DNA of 14,705 bases from JAVKFF01 sp040226215 (GCA_040226215.1 JAVKFF010000164.1:1-14705); one strand, 5' to 3'; positions 1 through 7,657 are shown, counted from the stretch's first letter. The notes: generated by a model from the letters alone, not told the origin. Program-made: numbers and translations.

Positions 1-18
1 TGTGGTGCGGTTGGCCAT
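1..18 (-). CDS. possible start of a further minus-strand gene (partial, edge)
   Basis: A minus-strand ATG lies at 16-18 and opens a frame reading MANRTT before the window ends. A G-rich stretch (GGGGGGA on the minus strand) sits a few bases upstream and could serve as a ribosome binding site. It would follow the SPFH gene in the same direction. Only six codons are visible, so neither the gene nor a function can be confirmed. Confidence 0.25.
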
Positions 19-80
19 CCGTGGAAATCCCCCCGAAGACTGAGTGGTCCGCCCTGCCGGCGGTCGCGCGTGGCGGTCGC

Positions 81-1202
81 TCAGGCGCCCGGCGGTAGCG
101 GCGGCGGTGCCGCGCTGGCGAACAGGCTCTGCAGCTGCGCCACCTGGGCGGCGGCGGTCCAGGCCGCCATGCCCTGGGTCCAGACCAGGCTGTCGCGGTT
201 GAGCCTGCCGGCGGCAAGCTCTCCGCGCAGGCCGTTCAGGTCGAACGGGCCGGTCTGCTGCCCGTTGACCGCGACGTAGAAGGCGACCTGCTGCGGCAAG
301 GGCGGCGGCGCGGCACCACCGGCGGCGCCGTTCTGGGTCGCGGCCTGCTGCTGGTTGAGCGCGCCGGCCATCTGGTTGGCCATGGCGAAGCCCATGCCCA
401 TGCCCATGCCGCCGGCCGCCATGCCGCCCGGGTTCTCCGCCGCCGCGGTGATCGCCTCGGCGGTCTGGTACTGGGTGTATTTCGACAGGTCGCCGATCAC
501 GCCCATGGAGGTGCGGCGGTCCAGCGCCTCCTCCACCGCCGGCGGCAGCGAGATGTTCTCGATCAGCAGCTTGGGAATGTCGAGCCCGTAGGCCTCGAAC
601 TCAGGCTTGATGCGCTCGCGGATGAACTCGCCCAGCTGGTCGTAATTGCCGGCCAGGTCCAGGACCGGGATGCGGCTGCCGCCGATGATCGTGGCGAATC
701 GGCTGACGATCAGGTTGCGCAGCTGGTTGGTGATCTCGTCGGTGGTGAAGTGCCCGTCGGTGCCGACGATCTCGCGGATCAGCGTCGGCGCGTCGTGCGC
801 CTGCACGGTATAGGTGCCAAAGGCGCGCAGCCGTACCGGCCCGAATTCCGGGTCGCGCAGCATGATCGGGTTCTTCGTGCCCCATTTCAGGTCGGTGAAC
901 CGCCTGGTGGTGACGAAGTAGACCTCGGCCTTGAAGGGGCTGGAGAAGCCGTATTTCCAGCCCTGCAGGGTGGACAGGATCGGCAGGTTCTCGGTCTTCA
1001 ACTCGTACATGCCGGGCGCGAAGACGTCGGCGATCTCGCCCTCGTTGACGAAGACCGCGGACTGGCCGGGCCGCACCGTCAGCTTGGCGCCGTTCTTGAT
1101 CTCGTTCCCGTACCGCTCGAAGCGGTAGACCATCGTGTCCTGGCTGTCGTCCAGCCATTCGATGATGTCGATAAACTCGCCGCGGATCTTGTTCCAGATC
1201 AT
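81..1202 (-). CDS. SPFH-domain protein (YdjI / 'virion core protein' type) with C-terminal GYF-like domain
   Basis: The 373-residue protein lacks an obvious signal peptide. Residues about 1-240 match the YdjI/COG4260 branch of the SPFH (stomatin/prohibitin/flotillin) superfamily. It opens with the typical MIWNKIRGEFIDIIEW, then an RPGQSAVFVNEGEIADVF strand region and a LIENISLPPAVEEALDRR segment near the end of the domain. Residues about 260-300 are a low-complexity linker rich in Gly, Met, Ala and Gln. Residues 308-361 (FYVAVNGQQTGPFDLNGL, then a conserved W near VWTQGMAAW) look like a GYF_2 domain, followed by a proline-rich tail. SPFH proteins form membrane-associated oligomeric scaffolds; GYF domains usually bind proline-rich peptides. 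Family members often sit beside zinc-ribbon proteins, but the downstream neighbour is cut by the window edge. The ribosome binding site is weak. Family assignment is firm; the physiological role is unknown. Confidence 0.88.
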   Translation of the reverse strand: MIWNKIRGEFIDIIEWLDDSQDTMVYRFERYGNEIKNGAKLTVRPGQSAVFVNEGEIADVFAPGMYELKTENLPILSTLQGWKYGFSSPFKAEVYFVTTRRFTDLKWGTKNPIMLRDPEFGPVRLRAFGTYTVQAHDAPTLIREIVGTDGHFTTDEITNQLRNLIVSRFATIIGGSRIPVLDLAGNYDQLGEFIRERIKPEFEAYGLDIPKLLIENISLPPAVEEALDRRTSMGVIGDLSKYTQYQTAEAITAAAENPGGMAAGGMGMGMGFAMANQMAGALNQQQAATQNGAAGGAAPPPLPQQVAFYVAVNGQQTGPFDLNGLRGELAAGRLNRDSLVWTQGMAAWTAAAQVAQLQSLFASAAPPPLPPGA

Positions 1203-1360
1203 CGCCCGTTCCGTCGTGCCAGAGGGGTTGACGCGCTCCGGCCGCGCCGCGGTCGGATCAGGACCCTAAACTGCCCCAGCGGCACGTTGGAATCAATCGA
1301 CCCGCGCCTTCCGTGACGGCGATCACAGCGCGTCTTCGCGGCGGTCGTGGCCGGGCCATG

Positions 1361-1390
1361 AAAAAGGCGGCCGCCTCGAGAGCGACCGCC
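1361..1390 (-). terminator. Rho-independent terminator after the small Tat-exported protein gene
   Basis: On the minus strand a 9-bp stem GGCGGTCGC / GCGGCCGCC (one G-U pair) closes a 7-nt loop and is followed directly by TTTTT. It lies 48 bp past the stop codon of the small secreted-protein gene and 158 bp before the SPFH start. This is the clearest intrinsic terminator in the window, and it implies the SPFH gene has its own promoter. Confidence 0.8.
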
Positions 1391-1396
1391 TCGGAA

Positions 1397-1429
1397 CTGG
1401 CTCGGATCTGGCTCTGATCTGGCTCGAGG
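1397..1429. repeat. three imperfect 11-bp tandem repeats
   Basis: Three consecutive 11-mers are visible on the plus strand: CTGGCTCGGAT, CTGGCTCTGAT and CTGGCTCGAGG. They lie between the stop codon of the small Tat protein gene (1439) and its terminator hairpin (1361-1390), so they would be transcribed in its 3' untranslated region. No function is evident; replication slippage is the simplest origin. Confidence 0.6.
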
Positions 1430-1438
1430 GCGCCCGGC

Positions 1439-1738
1439 TCAGCAGTAGGGCGCGCCGCGGCCGTAACCCGACCGGTCGGTGATCGTGCCGGTGTCGGAAT
1501 CGTTGATGCCGGTCCACACCCCGCCATAGCCGCGCGGGCAGTCGCCCCGGTCGCGCCAGCTGCCGCTGTCGACGTCGGCGGCGGCGAGGGCCGGCTGCTG
1601 CTCGCCCGTCACCGCCAGGGCGACGCCGCCGGCGGCGGCCGCCAGGGCGCCTCGCAGAATGCCACGGCGGGTCGAGCGCCGGGTCGTGATGTCCTCGTTG
1701 GCCAGCGTGGGCCGATCCTTATCGTGCTTGTTGGTCAT
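1439..1738 (-). CDS. small Tat-exported protein of unknown function (99 aa)
   Basis: I place the start at 1738 (MTNKHDKDRP) because the minus strand carries GAGGAGAGAGG just upstream. The longer open frame to 1828 has no comparable site. Residues 23-29 (TRRGILR) form a twin-arginine motif, followed by an alanine-rich hydrophobic stretch and a likely cleavage near PALA-AA around residue 53. This predicts export of a folded or cofactor-bearing protein by Tat. The mature part is only about 46 residues, rich in Gly, Asp, Arg and Ser, with two cysteines: one at residue 67 and one that is the last residue. A D-x-D-x-G-x-I stretch (DSDTGTI) recalls, but does not match, EF-hand loops. No enzyme domain is visible. 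The gene is monocistronic, with its own terminator. I do not recognise a function. Confidence 0.75.
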   Translation of the reverse strand: MTNKHDKDRPTLANEDITTRRSTRRGILRGALAAAAGGVALAVTGEQQPALAAADVDSGSWRDRGDCPRGYGGVWTGINDSDTGTITDRSGYGRGAPYC

Positions 1739-1855
1739 TGCCTCTCTCCTCATCCCAAACCCGCAACAATCATGCGCGAATGGGCGGCCCAGGCGAAGAT
1801 CAGCAAAGAGTGAGGAAACTGCACCCAATGCGTGTGCGGCGGCTCGCGAATTCCG

Positions 1856-3517
1856 CTATGCGCCGTCGCGCAGTTCCCGTCGGATGATCTTGCCGGTCGC
1901 CGTCATCGGCAGGGCGTCGCGGAACTCCACCAGGCGCGGATATTCGTGCGCCGCCAGGCGGGTCCGCACGAAGGCGCGGATCTCCTCGGCAAGATTGTCG
2001 TCGGCGACCACGCCCGGCTTCGGCACGATGACCGCCTTCACCACCTCGGTCCTGACCGGATCGGGCACGCCCACCGCCGCGGCCATGGCGACGGCCGGAT
2101 GGCGCAGGAGGCAGTCCTCGATCTCCCCGGGACCGATGCGATAGCCGGCCGAGGTGATGACGTCGTCGTCGCGCCCGACGAACCACAGATAGCCATCCGC
2201 GTCGGCCCGCCCGGTGTCGCCCGTCGCCATCCACTGGCCGCCGGGCCAGCGATCGCTGGGGCCGAGAAACTTCGCCGCCGTCGCCGCCTCGTTGTTCCAG
2301 TAGCCAAGGAACATCACCGGGTCGCCGCGCCGGACCGCGATCTGCCCGGCCTCGCCCGGCGGCAGCACCCGGCCTTCGCCATCCACCACCGCCACGTCGT
2401 GGCCGGGGATGGGCCGGCCCATGGAGCCGGGGCGGGCGGTGAACAGGTCGTCGCAATTGCCGACGATCAGGTTGCACTCGGTCTGGCCGTAGAACTCGTT
2501 GATCGTCAGCCCGAAGGTGCGCCGTCCCCAGTCGAGCAGTTCCGCGCCCAGGGTTTCGCCGCCCGACCCGATGGAGCGCAGGCCGGCGACCGGCGCGATC
2601 TCGGCCTGGCGCATCAGCTTCAGCGCGGTCGGCGGCAGGAAGGCGTGGCGCACCTGGTGGTCGCCGATCAGGCGCGCCGCCGCCTCGGGATCGAACTTCG
2701 CCTTGCCCTGGGCCAGCACGGGCACGCCGTGAAACCAGGCGGGCAGCAGCACGTCCAGCAGGCCGCCGATCCAGGCCCAGTCCGCCGGGGTCCAGAAATG
2801 CGCGGCTTGCTGCCGCTCGCGGTCGAGATGGAAGAAGCGGTGTGGCAGTTCCACGCCGGGCAGGTGACCCAGCAGCACCCGGTGGGCGTGCAGCGCGCCC
2901 TTGGGCTGGCCGGTGGTGCCGGAGGTGTAGATGATCAGCGCCGGGTCATCGGGCGCGGTGTCGATGGCCGTGAAGTCGTCCCGCGCCCGCGCCAGCGCCG
3001 CCCAGAGGTCGATGGTGCCGTCCCCGGGATCACCGTCGGCGCCGTCCGCCAGGTACACCGTCTCGAGATCCGGCAGCCGGTCGCGGACCGGTGCCAGCTT
3101 CGCCGCATTCTCCGCGTCGGTGACCAGGAAGCGGGCGCCGGAATCGGCGAGGCGGTATTCCAGCGCCTCCGGCCCGAACAGGGTGAACAGCGGCAGTGCG
3201 ATCAGGCCCGCCTTGTAGGCGGCGATGTGGGCGATGCCGGCGCCCACGCCCTGGCTCAACAGGATGCCGACCCGGTCGCCGCGCCGCGCCCCGCGATCGA
3301 CCAGCAGGTTGGCGAAGCGGTTGGACAGCCGCTTCAGGTCGTCGAAGGAATAGCGGCGCACGGCGCCATCGGCGCCGATATCGGTCAGCGCCAGCCGGCC
3401 GCTGCCGTCGGCATGGGCGTCGATCGCCGCCGTGCCGATGTTGAAGCGCGCCGGGATCCGCCAGCGGAAGCGCCGCACCAGCGCCGCGTAGCCGTCGCTG
3501 CCCGGATCCGGCAGCAT
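1856..3517 (-). CDS. AMP-forming acyl-CoA synthetase (AMP-dependent synthetase/ligase, ACSM-like)
   Basis: The 553-residue protein belongs to the ANL adenylating superfamily. It would convert a carboxylic acid, ATP and CoA to an acyl-CoA, AMP and PPi. Visible motifs are the phosphate-binding loop YTSGTTGQPKG (197-207), EFYGQTE (341-347), ATGD (431-434), the hinge and CoA-binding segment GRDDDVITSAGYRIGPGEIE (448-467) and the C-terminal catalytic lysine in TATGK (K543). Length and motif order are those of a complete enzyme. The start lies 4 bp after the stop of the DUF1761 gene with no good ribosome binding site, which suggests translational coupling. The overall look is closest to medium-chain or acetyl-CoA-synthetase-like enzymes, but the substrate cannot be read from sequence. 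Its place at the end of a TAXI-TRAP operon suggests that it activates the transported acid. Confidence 0.92.
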   Translation of the reverse strand: MLPDPGSDGYAALVRRFRWRIPARFNIGTAAIDAHADGSGRLALTDIGADGAVRRYSFDDLKRLSNRFANLLVDRGARRGDRVGILLSQGVGAGIAHIAAYKAGLIALPLFTLFGPEALEYRLADSGARFLVTDAENAAKLAPVRDRLPDLETVYLADGADGDPGDGTIDLWAALARARDDFTAIDTAPDDPALIIYTSGTTGQPKGALHAHRVLLGHLPGVELPHRFFHLDRERQQAAHFWTPADWAWIGGLLDVLLPAWFHGVPVLAQGKAKFDPEAAARLIGDHQVRHAFLPPTALKLMRQAEIAPVAGLRSIGSGGETLGAELLDWGRRTFGLTINEFYGQTECNLIVGNCDDLFTARPGSMGRPIPGHDVAVVDGEGRVLPPGEAGQIAVRRGDPVMFLGYWNNEAATAAKFLGPSDRWPGGQWMATGDTGRADADGYLWFVGRDDDVITSAGYRIGPGEIEDCLLRHPAVAMAAAVGVPDPVRTEVVKAVIVPKPGVVADDNLAEEIRAFVRTRLAAHEYPRLVEFRDALPMTATGKIIRRELRDGA

Positions 3518-3521
3518 CGGC

Positions 3522-3929
3522 TCAGCCGAGGAGCATGTGCGCGACGGCGAAGACCAGGAAGCCGACCAGGATGTAGCCGCCGTCGATCACGATCAGGCTG
3601 GGGTTGCGTCCGCCGAACATCACCGACATGACCTGCGGCAGCATGGCGCCGCCGAGCCAGACGAGGCCGGACAGGAGCAGGAGCGCGCCCGGGCTGACGA
3701 TGCCGATCCACTGCACCAGCAGGCCGTAGACGAAGGCGGCGATCAGCCACATGACCAGGGAGGCCGCCATCGCCTGGGCGGCCATGGCGGTCTCGCCGGG
3801 CTTCAGGCCGACCGCGGCCATCCACTGCCGGGCGAACAGCAGCGGCGAATACCAGAGCGCGCCGATGACATAGGCGACGACGAAGCCGACGCCGCTGGCC
3901 AGCCAGGGATAGGTGGAGAGCTCAATCAT
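3522..3929 (-). CDS. DUF1761 family membrane protein
   Basis: The 135-residue hydrophobic protein has four likely membrane segments at about residues 9-28, 53-75, 78-100 and 110-134. The GALWYSPLLFARQW stretch in and after the first segment is characteristic of DUF1761 proteins, whose biochemical role is unknown to me. The gene is tightly embedded: its ATG lies inside the last codons of the TRAP permease (8-bp overlap, ATGATTGA), and its stop is 4 bp before the acyl-CoA synthetase start. That packing indicates co-translation with transporter and enzyme. It may therefore assist uptake or sensing of the same substrate, but this rests on position only. Confidence 0.88.
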   Translation of the reverse strand: MIELSTYPWLASGVGFVVAYVIGALWYSPLLFARQWMAAVGLKPGETAMAAQAMAASLVMWLIAAFVYGLLVQWIGIVSPGALLLLSGLVWLGGAMLPQVMSVMFGGRNPSLIVIDGGYILVGFLVFAVAHMLLG

Positions 3930-6177
3930 GGGGGGTCACGTGTCCTGCCAGGGGTCGGCGCTCCACGACCACGCGTTGATAGGCGCCGACCGCCACGGCG
4001 ATGGCGATGCCGATGAGGTCGGTGATCCAGCCGCCGGAGATCAGCATCAGCGCACCCACCAGCAGGACGCCGCGCAGCAGCGGGTTGAGCCGACCCATGA
4101 ACCAGGCCTGTACCGAGGCCGACAGCAGGTAGATGCCGATCGAGGCGGTGATGAAGATGTGCACGATGTCGCCCCAGGGCGCCACCACCCGCTCGCCGTC
4201 GGCATAGGTGAAGATCAGCATCCCCTCATTGTAGAAGAACATGAACGGCACGATGAAGGCGGCGAGGCCGAACTTGAACGAGGTGACCGAGGTGCGCATC
4301 GGGTCCGAACCTGAGATGCCGGCCGCGGCGTAGGAGGCGAGCGCCACCGGCGGCGTGATGGCCGAGATCACCGCGAAGTAGAAGACGAAGAAATGGGCGA
4401 TCAGCGGCTGGATGCCGAGCTGGATGAGGCCGGGCGCCACCACCGAGGCGGCGACCGCGTAGGCCGCCGTCGTCGGCATGCCCATGCCCAGGATGATGGC
4501 GATACACATGGCGAAGATCATCGCCAGCAGCATGCCGATCTGCTCCGGAAAGATCGGCGCGTCGGCGACCGACAGCAGCAGGGAGGAGAAACGGGCGCCG
4601 ACGCCGGTCAGCGAGATGACGCCGACGATGATGCCGGCGCAGGCGCACACGGCGATGATCTGGATCGACATCTTCGCCGCCAGTTCCAGCGCCCGCACGA
4701 TCTGCCAGGGTCCCATGCGATGGGGTGTGAGCCAGCTGACCATGGCCGCGGTGCCGGTGGCCAGCGTGCCCGCCCGGATGACCGAGTAGCCGGAGAACAG
4801 CGCGCCGATCAGGATGATGATCGGGATGAAGAGGTAGACCTGCTTCAAGAGCTCCTTGAAGACCGGCAGCTCCTCGCGCCGCATCCCGCGCATGCCCATG
4901 CGCACCGCCTCGAGATCGACGTTGAAGTAGATCGAGGCGAAGTAGAGCACCGCCGGGATGATCGCGGCGATCACCAGGTCGGTGTAGGGAATGCCCGTGA
5001 TCTCGGCCATGATGAAGGCGCCGGCGCCCATGATCGGCGGCATGATCTGGCCGCCGGTGGATGCCGCCGCCTCGATCGCCCCGGCGGAACGGGCGGGATA
5101 GCCGACCTTCTTCATCAGCGGGATGGTGAGCGAGCCGGTGGCGACCACGTTGCCGGCAGAGGTGCCGTTGATCATGCCCATCAGGCCGGAGGAGAACACC
5201 GCGACCTTGGCCGGGCCGCCGCGCGCCCGACCGGCGGTCGCGAAGGCGAAGTTGACGAAGTAGTCGCCGACCCTGGAGGCCTGCAGGAAGGCCGCGAAGA
5301 TGATGAACAGGATGATATAGGTCGAGGAGACAGCCGTGGTCGGGCCGAGAATGCCGTTGTCGGTGTAGAGATAGGTGAAGAACCGGTCGATGGCGTAGCC
5401 CTGATGGGTCAGGAAACCCGGCAGCCAGGGACCGAGGAAGGAGTAGGCGACGAAGATCGCCGCGATCACGACCAGCGCCAGCCCGGCAACGCGCCGGGTC
5501 AGTTCGAGGATCAGGAGCGAACCGGCGAGGGTCACCCAGAAATCCTGCTGCTGCGTGAAGGGCGTGCCCGCGCTCATCCGCACGCGGTCGAGCTGGGGCA
5601 CCAGATAGGCGGCCACCATCAGCGAGGCGACGACCAGCACCCAGTCGAACCAGGGCACCGAGAAGCGGTTGCCGCGGAAGGCCCAGCTCGCGACGATCGA
5701 AACCACCACGGCGACCAGCAGCGCCAGGCCGAACAGCGAGACCGAGGCGAAACCGAAGTCGATGCTGCCGAACAGCCAGGCCGGCGGATTGGCTGTGCCG
5801 GCGAACAGCACGCCGGCCAGGAAGTAGAGGATGCAGAAACCGGAATAGGCGAGGGCGACCAGCACGACCAGCAGGACCGGCCATTCCGCTGCCGTCACGC
5901 CGCCGGTCTCACGCGACCGGTCGAGCGACCAGGACGACATCAGCGCAAAGCCGATCGCCAGGGCGCCGGCGACATGGACGATGCGGAAGGTCCAGGTCTC
6001 GAGCGGCGCGATGTTGAGCGTATAGAGATGGAAGAGCGAGTAGAAGGTGCCGGCGATGAACACCGCCCAGCCGATCCAGCTCTGCAGCAGGCGCTGATTG
6101 GCGGCGGCGGGCTCCTCGTCGACGCCCTGGGCCTTGACCTGCTCGATCACGTCCACGGACGTGTCCTGCTGGCTCAT
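3922..6177 (-). CDS. TRAP transporter permease, fused small and large subunits (DctQM, TAXI-associated)
   Basis: The 751-residue polytopic membrane protein matches the '4TM/12TM fusion' TRAP permeases. The N-terminal part (about residues 30-210) supplies the DctQ-like helices, starting with WIGWAVFIAGTFYSLFHLY. The DctM-like part, from about residue 225 onward, carries the signature GLMGMINGTSAGNVVATG, then AGAIEAAASTGGQIMPP and GMGMPTTAAYAVAASVVAPG. TRAP permeases import organic acids using a sodium or proton gradient and need a periplasmic binding protein; fused DctQM proteins normally pair with TAXI-type receptors, as encoded just upstream here. The start at 6177 has an AGGGA-like site on the minus strand. 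The intergenic gap to the receptor gene is 192 bp and contains a strong stem-loop. The 3' end overlaps the DUF1761 gene. Confidence 0.95.
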   Translation of the reverse strand: MSQQDTSVDVIEQVKAQGVDEEPAAANQRLLQSWIGWAVFIAGTFYSLFHLYTLNIAPLETWTFRIVHVAGALAIGFALMSSWSLDRSRETGGVTAAEWPVLLVVLVALAYSGFCILYFLAGVLFAGTANPPAWLFGSIDFGFASVSLFGLALLVAVVVSIVASWAFRGNRFSVPWFDWVLVVASLMVAAYLVPQLDRVRMSAGTPFTQQQDFWVTLAGSLLILELTRRVAGLALVVIAAIFVAYSFLGPWLPGFLTHQGYAIDRFFTYLYTDNGILGPTTAVSSTYIILFIIFAAFLQASRVGDYFVNFAFATAGRARGGPAKVAVFSSGLMGMINGTSAGNVVATGSLTIPLMKKVGYPARSAGAIEAAASTGGQIMPPIMGAGAFIMAEITGIPYTDLVIAAIIPAVLYFASIYFNVDLEAVRMGMRGMRREELPVFKELLKQVYLFIPIIILIGALFSGYSVIRAGTLATGTAAMVSWLTPHRMGPWQIVRALELAAKMSIQIIAVCACAGIIVGVISLTGVGARFSSLLLSVADAPIFPEQIGMLLAMIFAMCIAIILGMGMPTTAAYAVAASVVAPGLIQLGIQPLIAHFFVFYFAVISAITPPVALASYAAAGISGSDPMRTSVTSFKFGLAAFIVPFMFFYNEGMLIFTYADGERVVAPWGDIVHIFITASIGIYLLSASVQAWFMGRLNPLLRGVLLVGALMLISGGWITDLIGIAIAVAVGAYQRVVVERRPLAGHVTPHD

Positions 6178-6302
6178 CTCCGTCTTCCCTGTTCATGTCG
6201 CCCTGCTTCGGCGGGGCCGTGGCCGGCCGCCGGCAAGGTCTGATTCATTCCGCCTCGGCATCGGGCCGGCACGGGATCGCTGTCGATTAGGCAATGAAGA
6301 AC

Positions 6303-6335
6303 GGGCCCTGTCCACGACTATGGTGAACAGGGCCC
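6303..6335 (-). promoter_or_regulatory. intercistronic stem-loop between receptor and permease genes
   Basis: A 13-bp stem (GGGCCCTGTCCAC with GTGAACAGGGCCC; one G-U or mismatch depending on strand) encloses a 7-nt loop. It lies 34 bp after the TAXI receptor stop and 125 bp before the permease start. The minus-strand sequence after the stem (GTTCTTCATT) is only moderately T-rich, so it may be a leaky terminator or an RNA-stabilising 3' structure. Such hairpins often let a binding protein be made in excess of its permease; that role is inference here. Confidence 0.65.
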
Positions 6336-6369
6336 TTTCCGGTCCCGTCAGTCCGACCTTGGAAAGACG

Positions 6370-7362
6370 TCAGCCTTCCAGGTCGTCCGGGATGTCGTAG
6401 CCGTGCTCCTCGAACCAGCGCACCGCGCCCGGATGCCAGGGCATGAAGGTGTTGCGGTCGAAGTATTCCGGCAGCGTCTCGCGCGCGGCGCCGTGGATCT
6501 GCAGCATCCGCTCGTTATCGGACATCACGATATCGACGATGTTGTAGACCAGGCACTCCGGAACGTCGGCGCGGGTGATGGCGAAGTTCCACATCGACAC
6601 CGCCTGAATGTCTTCCTCCACGCTGGTGTAGAGGTCGGCCGGGATGGTGAAGGGCGACACCGGGAACGCGCTGGTCAGGATCTCCAGCTCCTCCGGCGTG
6701 AAGCCGAAGATGTTGACGTCGACCTGCGCCTCCAGCTGGCTGAAGGCGGAAATCGGCACGCCGGCGGCGAAGGCGAAGACGTCGATCAGGCCGTCCTGCA
6801 ACTGGCCGGCCAGGTCCGAGGCGCCGCCGTTCTGCCGTTCGACAGTGGCGCCGAGCGCGGCCAGCATCTCCGGGAAGTAGGCATCCGAAGTGCCGCCCGC
6901 CGGGCCGACGCCGACCGTGGCGCCGTCGGGGATGTCCGAGACGCTCTCGATACCGCTGGAGGCCAGCGTGATGATCGAGAACGGCGTCTGGTACATCGGG
7001 AACATGGCCCGAACGTTCTCGTGCATCAGGCCGGGGGCCAGCGGGCTGTTGCCATCCAGCGCCTGGCGGGCCGGACCCATGGTGGTCATGCCGAACTCGA
7101 CCTCGCCGGTCTCGACCAGCGCCAGGTTCTGCACCGGACCACCGGTGACCTCGCCGCCGCCGTTCAGGCCGAGCACCTCGCCGGCCAGATTGGCCCAGCC
7201 GGAGCCGTAGATGAAGAAGGTGCCGCCCTGGCTGGCCGTGCCGACGGTGAAGCTGGACGGCCAGTCCGACCGGTCGCAGCTCTCGTCGAGGGCGAGGGCC
7301 GGGGTGGAGAGAAGCGCGGCGCCGGCGACGCCTGCCAGTAGCAGCTTGGATGCGATGGTCAT
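6370..7362 (-). CDS. TAXI family TRAP transporter solute-binding protein
   Basis: The 330-residue periplasmic receptor begins with a Sec signal peptide (MTIASKLLLAGVAGAALL) and a likely cleavage after PALA at residue 24. The mature protein opens with a Trp- and Phe-containing segment that leads to FTVGTASQGGTFFIYGSGWA, the usual start of TAXI (TRAP-associated extracytoplasmic immunogenic) proteins. A GVGPAGGTSDAYF stretch falls in the middle of the protein. It should bind a small acid and deliver it to the fused DctQM permease encoded next. Translation starts after a strong GGGAGGT site 6 nt from the ATG, better than any other in this operon, which fits the need for excess receptor. It is the first gene of the minus-strand operon and is divergent from mipZ. 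Confidence 0.94.
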   Translation of the reverse strand: MTIASKLLLAGVAGAALLSTPALALDESCDRSDWPSSFTVGTASQGGTFFIYGSGWANLAGEVLGLNGGGEVTGGPVQNLALVETGEVEFGMTTMGPARQALDGNSPLAPGLMHENVRAMFPMYQTPFSIITLASSGIESVSDIPDGATVGVGPAGGTSDAYFPEMLAALGATVERQNGGASDLAGQLQDGLIDVFAFAAGVPISAFSQLEAQVDVNIFGFTPEELEILTSAFPVSPFTIPADLYTSVEEDIQAVSMWNFAITRADVPECLVYNIVDIVMSDNERMLQIHGAARETLPEYFDRNTFMPWHPGAVRWFEEHGYDIPDDLEG

Positions 7363-7395
7363 CTATTGACCTCCCAGTTTCCGTTTCATTGTCGG

Positions 7396-7425
7396 CGATC
7401 CATCATTGATCGTCATAGTGGATCG
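7396..7425. repeat. inverted repeat in the receptor-gene leader (possible operator)
   Basis: CGATCCA at 7396-7402 is repeated in inverted form as TGGATCG at 7419-7425, with 16 bp between them. It lies between the proposed minus-strand -10 box and the TAXI receptor start. The spacing would suit a dimeric regulator, but no regulator gene is present in the window. A 7-bp match could also be chance. Confidence 0.35.
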
Positions 7426-7433
7426 TGCCGCGT

Positions 7434-7460
7434 GTTATACACGGTCTCGCGCCCTGGCAA
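7434..7460 (-). promoter_or_regulatory. candidate promoter for the TAXI-TRAP operon
   Basis: On the minus strand TATAAC (7434-7439) is a good -10 match. TTGCCA (7455-7460) is a possible -35, but the spacer is only 15 bp, which is shorter than ideal. Two small palindromes overlap it: CGTGT-TAT-ACACG at 7431-7443 on the -10, and TGGCA-A-TGCCA at 7455-7465 on the -35. That would suit repression, though the evidence is weak. The 5' leader would be about 65-70 nt. Confidence 0.35.
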
Positions 7461-7657
7461 TGCCAATAACGTGCAGCAACGCCGTGCACCCCTCGGTCCA
7501 CGCATCCCTCGGATCCGTGCCGTCCGCCGGCCGGCGGCCCGCCACCGGTTCGCGCCCGGCGGCGGCGCTGGGGCACATTCGCTCGTGCTCGCCTCGCGAA
7601 TGCGCGAAAATGGGCCTCGCCCCTCCGATTCGCCGCCGGTCACCGAAACCGCCTGTC

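Noticed and set aside
1739..1828. 30-residue N-terminal extension of the Tat-exported protein
   Set aside because: The extension would bury the twin-arginine signal, and the strong ribosome binding site lies directly before the internal ATG at 1738.
1832..3631. 599-residue plus-strand frame opposite the acyl-CoA synthetase
   Set aside because: It is an antisense shadow typical of GC-rich DNA; the minus strand has complete ANL motifs in order.
4393..6243. 616-residue plus-strand frame opposite the TRAP permease, very rich in Asp, Arg, Gly and His
   Set aside because: It is antisense to a clear permease, and its composition is that of a reverse-complement artefact.
7406..7657. Upstream extension of mipZ by up to 84 residues
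   Set aside because: The added sequence does not resemble MipZ, is compositionally atypical and has no start signal; family members begin close to the P-loop.
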